Assembly: GCA_020726505.1 (NCBI GenBank)
Contig: JAHLEZ010000009.1
Span: 1,860,001-1,924,000, forward strand
Length of the DNA stretch: 64,000 bases
Source: Leptodontidium sp. MPI-SDFR-AT-0119
Lineage: Eukaryota > Ascomycota > Leotiomycetes > Helotiales > Leptodontidiaceae
Reading direction: 5' to 3'
The position numbers were made by a program, and so were the translations under genes. Below the pieces are notes generated by a model. The model was not told where the DNA came from, made no database searches, and worked only from the letters and a program-made list of their open reading frames with translations. Shown piece by piece: positions 57,118-64,000 of this stretch. Every line of letters begins with the position of its first letter. Within the stretch, counting starts at the first letter, position 1.

Positions 57118-57786
57118 GGTGAACGGCAAAGACTCAGGTTCGGATGTGAACTATTGACAGTAAATGCTTCAAAGTATACAATATATTTTGAGATGCAAGC
57201 AAGCAGCTGTTCTGACAGAGCAACTTATGAAATTCAACAGAGGGGTTTCATTCCCCACCCAAACCTTGCCGAGTTGGGTCGCCCTAGCGATAAGGTTGAT
57301 CAAAACGCTTCCTTCCTCGGCTCAGTTGGGGTGTTCTCGGCCCTTCGCTTTAGCTCTCCCGTTTTCATTACAAGTCAACTCAATATTCAACACCGGTACA
57401 AAGCTGTCGATTGCAGTGCAGGGCAGCGCTCCCGTGCGCTACTTCGGGTTAGTGTCTATCATCGGAACTAGTTTGACATTAAGCGAGCAACTGGCAAGCA
57501 ATCCCCGACCTTAAACGGTGCGGTAGGATGGGGACCTATCCCATCGTCCGCTGAGACATTACCCACGCTAGTAAGGGTGGGGAGATAGGGAGCTGTTATT
57601 CGCTAGAAGAAGAGGCTCAGTTAACACCTACCTGTTTAACCAATTAGAACCTATACATCACCTCCCCTGCTAGCATGGGTATCGTCTCAGCGGCCGAAGG
57701 GATTAGATGTACTTAGAACAATCACCAAATGCATCAAATGACGTTCCCTTCCTTCAGCTCCTCTGTCATGATAATCAAGGTTCAAA
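57118..57786. promoter_or_regulatory. Divergent promoter region of carboxypeptidases 2 and 3
   Basis: The 669 bp lie between two outward-reading S10 genes. An imperfect inverted repeat (CGCTGAGACATTACCCACGC at 57549 and its near-complement ending 57692; 20 of 23 match) frames about 145 bp. It could be a hairpin-forming MITE-like insert or a paired regulatory site. CGGCCG occurs at 57692-57697. No proof of regulator binding. Confidence 0.35.
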
Positions 57787-59403
57787 ATGTTCCTAAAATC
57801 GAATTTATTTCTGGCATTTTTCTTCTCATCGCTGACCCTTTCACCAGCTCTGGCGGATTTTTCGTCGCATTATAGTCAAGGAGAGCGTCATCAAAAGCCA
57901 CTGATCGAGCACGCATCCCAAGAGTACGTGAAGGGCACATACTCCCTTTTGGAGCAAAATGATACCACATGCGACACGGGATGTGGTCACAGGCAGTGGT
58001 CGGGCACTGTAGATGTAACGGATCGTAGTCGTTTATTTTTCTGTAAGTGTCATACCTATGCTACTCCCCATTCTACAAATAATAATAAAGATCAAGGGTT
58101 CTTCCAAAGCCAGAATGATCCGTCCAATGACCCTCTCATATTGTGGATGAACGGGTGAGTTCAACCTTGGCATGTTGTCCTATTCAGTATCTGACTTGTC
58201 TTCCCAGCGGCCCAGGAGGATCCTCCATGATGGGATTGTTCACGGAGGTAGGACCGTGCTTTCTCACCAATGACAGTATGAGTACCATGCCCAACAATTA
58301 TAGCTGGAACAAGAATGCATCGATGATATTCTTGGAACAACCAGCAGGAACCGGTTTATCTACTTTGACTCCTGGAACAGCATATCCTGCAACTAGACAA
58401 GAAGGTGGCACGGACTTTCAGACTTTCTTGAACGTATTCTTCGATCATATCTTTCCAGATCTGGCAGGATTACCGTTACACATTGCAGGCGAATCATTCG
58501 GTGGAATCTATGTCCCATGTTACACGAACCATATCTTGAAGTCACGCAGGGAGAATCACGTCGACGCTTTTCGGGGAAACATTACTTCCATCATTCTTGT
58601 CAATGCAGCAATCGAGATGACTGCCACACATCTTGGGGAGTACGAGTTGCTATGCAATTCTACCACTGCCATTTTCAATGAAACCACGTGCAACTTGATG
58701 GAAGAACTGCTCCCTGATTGCGAATTTGCAAGCGGTCGGTGTTTGGAGACATACGACAAGGAAATCTGTATGAACGCCGCCATAGACTGCCAACTAGGAA
58801 TTGGAAGGTTCTACGAGGAAGCAAAAGAAGCTGGCCTCAAAAGTCCTTACAATAGTACGTATCTTCTCTCATCCATAGACCTTCAAGTTGACTTTAAAAG
58901 TCCACAAGCCGTGCACCAACTTTCCGTTCTGCTGGGACGACGAAGCAACAAACCACACCATGTTCATACGGCAACCACGGGTTCTGAGAAACCTTGGTTA
59001 TTCAGCAGACTTCTACTACCAGACGGTCAATTTGGATCTCAACTCAGCGTGGATCGAGAGTGGAGACGCAATGATCCCTAGTGCACGTGAACTGTCTTCT
59101 GTACTTGACGACAGTGACATCGACGTTTTGGTGATAAACGGAAACGACGATTATATTGTCAACACTCCTGGACAAAAGATCGTTTATGACAGACTACCAT
59201 GGAAGGAACAAGGGGCGTATCGGGTCGCGAAATGGAGGGATTGGACTTGTGCAACCGACACGGGGAGGGAAAGGAGTGGGGGTGAACGCAAAGAAGCAGG
59301 AAAATTGTCTTTTGTTACGGTCGATGGTGCGGGACATGCTAGTCCAAGTGATCAACCAGATTCAATCCAAAGTGTTGTATTAGACTGGATTACAAGAAAA
59401 TAG
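57787..59403 (+). CDS. Secreted serine carboxypeptidase S10, copy 3
   Basis: Exons 57787-58042, 58091-58154, 58208-58854 and 58901-59403 give 489 aa. Joined residues read LFFYQGFFQSQNDP, WMNGGPGGSSMMG and SPYNIHKPCTNFPFCWDD, so all three introns are real and the gene is intact. Signal peptide: MFLKSNLFLAFFFSSLTL. Triad: Ser203 in IAGESFGGIYVP, Asp406 in INGNDDYIVN and His468 in VDGAGHASPSDQP. The binding pocket differs from copies 1 and 2 (EQPAGTGLST in place of the usual DQPVGVGYSY), hinting at another specificity. Expected to trim C-terminal residues in the vacuole or outside the cell. It reads toward the adjacent Zn2Cys6 regulator gene in the same direction. Confidence 0.93.
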
Positions 59404-59765
59404 CTCCACGATGGCAATGAAAGCTGCAACCCATTGGTGTGGAAAGATGAGCTTGTCTTCGTGTCTACATATTTTCTTCTTATGTGCGGCCCCTTCTTGA
59501 TTTTAATCGTCTTGGCTAAGGAGATATATCTAATCTCGATCATGACCATAATCATACTTAGAAAGTTCCCTTGTGAGCTTGAGTTGGCCTGATTTGATAC
59601 TAGCTCAGGTAAGGTTGTGATGACTAATCAACTCATACCCCACCTTCGACCTCCAGCATCCAGGCCTATGAGCCTTGACATCAACAACTTCACAGCCGTG
59701 AAGACACCCATCTGCATCTAAATTGTATTAAGAATCAGTAGACATCTTCTCTTAGCTTGACGAGA
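59404..59765. other. Intergenic, regulator promoter
   Basis: Short 3' flank of carboxypeptidase 3 and leader of the regulator. Nothing else was recognised. Confidence 0.4.
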
Positions 59766-62064
59766 ATGTATGCTCCCTGTCCTCCTCGACGGAAACTAAC
59801 AAACATTACTCGCGGACGATCAGGGTGTGATGGTTGCCGGAGGAGGAAGAAACGCGTGAGCTGTATGGAATACAAGTACTGGATATCTAACTGACAGCAT
59901 TCAGTGTGACGAGAGCAAACCAGATTGTGCGGCATGTAGGCGGCTGGGAAAGCGCTGCGAATGGCCATCCCGGCGCCTTAAGTTCTGCACCGATATCTTG
60001 TCACAGAATGGAGATCAAAACAAAACCGTTCGTGTTGTCTCCTCACAAGAGAGTGGTATCGGTTCGATATCAGAATCATTGGATGTACCTACAGGCAGAG
60101 AGCCTTCCGTGGACAATTTTCCTACGCCGGACGATGAACACAGCGAATACTTCACTTCAAATTCGGATGGAATGGACCTAGCCTGGAATTATCAATTGCG
60201 AGACGAGTACACGAGACTTTCCTCGGTTCCGGTTCCTCTCATGGGGAGCGTTGATATTTGGGACAATTTCTGGAATAGCGACACTTTTTTCGATAACGTT
60301 TCACGCGACTCTGAACAGATACTCTCCGGTCAGGGTCAGGTTGCTGTTGCACTTCCTAGTGAATCTGATGACTCAAACATATTAGAGCAGCCACTATCTA
60401 CCCTGTCATATTTAGTGGCGTACCAATTGTCACCACCATACTATCCTTTTATAGATGACGGACTCGTGGTCCATGTACCAGGACAAGATGCCTCGTCCAG
60501 TTCTCACGCCGAGACAACACGAACGTCTAGGCCGGACGGAAATCCGAACCACATCCAGGAGGGGACAGAAGATACAACAGCCAGAATTTCTGGCTCCCAA
60601 GAAGCTCTGTACTTTCGCCATTGGAATTCCAATGTTCGTCATCTGCTGCCCTCGATCTTCCATGACATGGCCTCCCAACCAATACAAAGACCATGCTTCA
60701 AAAGTGCATTGCTCGCTCTTGCAGCATGTAACATAGCGCAGTGCCATCCCGACGTTCAGAAACTGGCTCTTCATGAAGGGGATCAGGAGGATGTCCTCGG
60801 CGGAGAAGACCACCAGCAGCATTCCCGTTTACTTTATAGCGCGGCGATATGCGACTTCTCAAGGATGGAATTCATCAAAGAAAATGCACTTGACATGCTA
60901 GCGACCCTCATATTGTTTGCTTATATTGAACTTGATATAGGCTCCTTCAGAGGACTCGATTTCCATCTCAACGGAGCTGAACGGCTACTCTCGGATGAAT
61001 GTGCTATCTGCTTGGAAACCCCCGTTGGGAGACAATTGGTATCAGCATGGCTTGGATTACGAATCAGGAGCTGGAGACATAAGATTCCCTTCACTGCACC
61101 TGGTTTTCAGAAAGACCTAGTCGCGATGGGCATTGACTTCAAACAAATCTTCAAAGAGGGTAACGCGCGAGGTCATGCGGTTGTGGCGATCCTTGTCGAA
61201 TCGTTGCGACTAAGTGACATGATATTGTTCGAACGCTTAGCTGGTCGTGGAGACTTGGATACTGTCAGTTCGAGATGCATGCAAGATTACCTCCAAAAGA
61301 TCAATCGGCCTTCAAGCACCGAACCATGGAGGCCACGGGATCCCGTACAAGACGAAGACTACCGACTCCTTCTTTTGGAACAAGAGGCTGATCTCGACGC
61401 GTGGCATACATCACTCCCGGTATCTGATCTTCCGGTAGAGTCATTTGATCGGTCGCGAGTGCTTGGGCCCGATCTTTTTGGAGGGGACATTAACAGCCAG
61501 CCGCCTTTGAGGTTTCGAACGCACCATTGTGCAATGAATTACGCGTACTATACATGCGCGCGCATAGCCCAATCGTCAGATCTTCTCGCTCAATTTCTGC
61601 CTAATGACACGTCAAGCACAAACCTAGAAGCCGGCAAGTTGCATCCTTGGCTACAAATCTTGCTGCGTATTGTCTCAGGGCTGGACAACATGGATTGCAT
61701 TCGCTACAATGTTTACACTATTGGAATTACCGACCTTCTTTTCAGCTGTGCTCTACGTTGTCCGAGCTCCTATCCGGTCATTCGAAAATGCCTTGATAGG
61801 CTGATTCAGAGGTTCAAGGGCATTGGTATGAGCAGAGAGGGCGTCAACACACTTCACTTCTTGGAAGTTCCCCTCACAACTCTCGAGCAAGAAAAAGACC
61901 AAGGGAGAGATGTATTTTTCCTAATCACGGGAAAAACAGCAGACGCAGAGTTCAATCAACCATCCAAAAATCAAAAGGATCATCCTTGTGTTGTCTACGG
62001 GAGGGACCACATAAGCCAGAAGATGTACAGTCGTCGCTTAGAGAAACCAGCAACAGCCTCTTGA
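59766..62064 (+). CDS. Zn(II)2Cys6 transcription factor
   Basis: Exons 59766-59855 and 59905-62064 give 749 aa; the 49-nt intron splits the zinc cluster after RKKR, a common fungal position. The cluster is complete: CDGCRRRKKRC-DESKPDCAACRRLGKRC, i.e. Cys-x2-Cys-x6-Cys-x6-Cys-x2-Cys-x6-Cys, at residues 21-47. A Ser/Asp-rich linker follows, then a helical fungal-specific regulatory domain of the Fungal_trans_2 kind from about residue 260 (HLLPSIFHDMASQPIQRPCF, ALAACNIAQCHPD, FHLNGAERLLSD). It is a nuclear DNA-binding regulator. Its position between carboxypeptidase 3 and an ACC-synthase-like gene makes it the obvious candidate regulator of this locus, by analogy with pathway-specific Zn2Cys6 proteins. 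Direct targets are unknown. Confidence 0.92.
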
Positions 62065-62096
62065 TAAAGCTTGATCCTTGACTTCTAAAACCATAA

Positions 62097-63741
62097 TTAA
62101 GCTTCTTCGTGTTCCTGTAATTCATCAGACTCTTCAAGTCCATCACTCCCACCAAAAAAACATCCAGTCAGGCTCGAGAAAAGACGTCGAGGGGGCTCCT
62201 TAATTTGCCAGCACATCTTTTCAAACCCACTGTCTCCATCAATTGAGCTTGTTTCTGGAAAGGTCGACTCACGCAAATCCTCCAATGATTGGACCAAGCG
62301 TCTCAGTGCTATAGCCAGGGTTCTGCTATTGGCAGCAGTGTACACCAGCCTGAACCTACCTGCGACCGGGCTAGAAAATGCCTGATGACCGTCAGCGTAC
62401 CTTCCATATTTGTTCGTGGAATTGTGGTTCTCACCTCTCCAGGCTCTAGGTAGACCCCTTTACTCATCAGGTAGTATGTGAGCAGTAGCTCAGGGCTGTC
62501 ACTGTCATTCTCTGGAAAGAACCGCAGCCACAGACTCAAGTCGACCCACAGAAACACGCCAGAATTGGAGACGTTGTATGCAATGTCATGATTGGACAGA
62601 AACTCTGTCGCTTGGTTGTGCGCTGCCTCCAGTCGTCGTTGGTATAGAGCCAGAAATCTCGACACGCGGACCTGGTCTGCTAAGAAATGGCCGAAGAAGT
62701 TATCTGCAAATGCGTTGACCCATGTAAAGGCTCTGTTACAATACTCAGTACAAATTCACAAATATCTGTGAGACCTGAAAGATGTATCTCACCCAAGCTT
62801 TCTCACTGTCTGCTTCAAAACATCATTTCTGGTGACAAGCCATCCCAGGCGTAGACCTCCCATACCGAAGTCCTTGGATGCTCCTGACAAGCAGTGTATA
62901 TTCTGCAGTGATACACCTTCGTCTTCTCGTAAGCTAAGCACGGAAGTAAAGCTGTCAAGGTTCGTCGCCGACCTCGATATTGACGACATCGCATAAATTT
63001 CGTCGGAGATAAAATGCATGCCTTCTAGCGCACAGAATTTAGCGATAGCAACCAGGGTACTGCGAGAATAAGTCCTTCCTAATGGGTTACATGGGTTGGA
63101 CAGCAGAATCGCGCGGACTTTGATGCCTCTCTCTGCTGCTTTTCTGCATGCAGACCTGAATTCTTCAAGTACGAGCTCGGAATTGTCTGCCTGAAATCGG
63201 TCCTCCACTGTGGTCATTGTCACTTCCACAATCTTCACCTCATTCTGAGCTCTTATATCATGCGCAAACATGCCGTACTCCGGCACGGGATACATGACTC
63301 CTTCACCTGCTTCACAGAGATTGAAGACCAAAGTGCTGATCAAGGCTGAGACCCCGTTGGTAGCCATAATTTGGGAAGGCAATATTCTGACACTGGGATG
63401 AAAATGGTTGTTTACATATTGGGCGATGCCCGCAAGAAGCTTGGGAGAGCCAGCTGTCGACCCATACTGGAGAGCTACAGATAATCAGTATCGGAGGTGC
63501 CATAGGAAAAGGAATACAAACATTGCTCTGCCGACGGCAGTATGTAGCGCCGGCTATATTTCAAAGCTTCAGGTTGCATCAGCACGTTTATTGAACTCCC
63601 AATATCTATGAGGCCATCTGGAGTGGTATCCGCATCGTAGGCTGGGAATTTTTCAACAATTCGCTGAAGATCGAACATCAACATTGGCTTGAGATTTTGA
63701 AGCCCACGACGCGAAGGCGGAAAATCTGAAGGATTGGCCAT
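62097..63741 (-). CDS. ACC synthase-like aminotransferase (second copy)
   Basis: Exons 63741-63522, 63474-62793, 62732-62401 and 62359-62097 give 498 aa. All phases join: SAEQ-SLQYGSTAGSPKLL, RKLG-AFTWVNAFADNFF and TNMEG-RFRLVYTAANS. Start MANPSDFPPSRRGL. Core motifs are DIGSSINVLMQPEAL, TNGVSALISTLVFNL, LLSNPCNPLGRTY, SDEIYAMSSI and the Schiff-base Lys274 in SGASKDFGMGGLRLGW. The C-terminal tail (after the usual ALRRLVQSL) is about 70 residues longer than in the first copy and acidic. It belongs to the same family as 46318-47586 but is clearly diverged, so the pair is not a recent duplication. It converges on the Zn2Cys6 regulator with only 32 bp between stops. Substrate unknown. Confidence 0.9.
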
Positions 63742-64000
63742 GCTTGCCAGATTTAATTCTTTTGATTTCAAACATCGATTGACGAAATCAGAGCATCTAT
63801 TCAATCATCCACCTAATCATCTTGGCAGTTAGATTTCTAGGGCTGTCGTCATTCGCAACCAACAGCACGTGCGAAGGGGAGAAACTGCCGAGCTGTTCAG
63901 CGCGAAGATCCACTGTCCGACGGGGCTATCTCTCACAAATTTGGCTTTTCCCCATCAAGAGACGTGGATCGAAGACAGAATACGGATGGCTCAAAGAGTG
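63742..64000. other. Right-edge upstream region
   Basis: Promoter side of the second ACC-synthase-like gene, up to the window end. No gene is visible. Confidence 0.4.

Noticed and set aside
46318..63741. A dikaritin or other known RiPP cluster
   Set aside because: No UstY-type DUF3328 protein, no tyrosinase and no repeated precursor peptide were seen; S10 enzymes and an OPT carrier are not sufficient.

Overview
The window reads as nuclear DNA of a filamentous ascomycete (Pezizomycotina). Genes carry short introns of about 45-60 nt with GT-AG borders and CTAAY/CTGAY branch sites. The gene set includes Zn(II)2Cys6 regulators, MFS and OPT transporters, S10 carboxypeptidases, FunK1 and NACHT remnants. 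Many AT-rich tracts carry transposon copies whose defects are C-to-T/G-to-A changes (CAA to TAA, TGG to TAG), the signature expected of repeat-induced point mutation (RIP). The class is not fixed by the sequence; a Leotiomycete-like origin is only a guess.

Layout. 1-1580 is the 5' part of a RIP-decayed hAT transposase. 2173-4283 is an eight-exon MFS transporter and 6228-7416 a secreted TRI14/SMP-30-like protein. A Helitron-like fragment (8140-8860) is followed by a 16.8-kb TA-flanked unit with 93-bp terminal inverted repeats (8869-25649). That unit is a nest containing a 1.2-kb Tc1-type shell, a 50-bp tandem repeat, an intact Tc1/mariner element (12259-13600), an intact 11-exon hAT transposase (14463-17146), a decayed pogo element (18086-21478), a decayed Clr5-integrase element and a MITE. 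From 27 to 31 kb there are two intact PLP-enzyme genes: a class I/II aminotransferase and a cysteine-synthase-like enzyme. From 31 to 45 kb lies a metabolic graveyard: broken copies of a PDR-type reductase, a diaminopropionate-ammonia-lyase/M20-peptidase fusion with a MITE, an NAD-dependent reductase, a GH3 beta-glucosidase and a sulfite oxidase, around one intact nitrilase. Fragments of a FunK1 kinase and a NACHT protein lie at 48-50 kb.

The most coherent functional unit is 46.3-63.7 kb. An ACC-synthase-like aminotransferase sits at each outer edge. Between them are an OPT oligopeptide transporter, three different S10 serine carboxypeptidases with complete Ser-Asp-His triads, and a Zn2Cys6 regulator. 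Exon phases join cleanly in the three carboxypeptidases, the regulator and the second aminotransferase. A plausible reading is a locally regulated unit for peptide trimming, uptake and amino-acid conversion, or tailoring of a peptide-derived product. No core synthase gene is visible, so the product, if any, is unknown.
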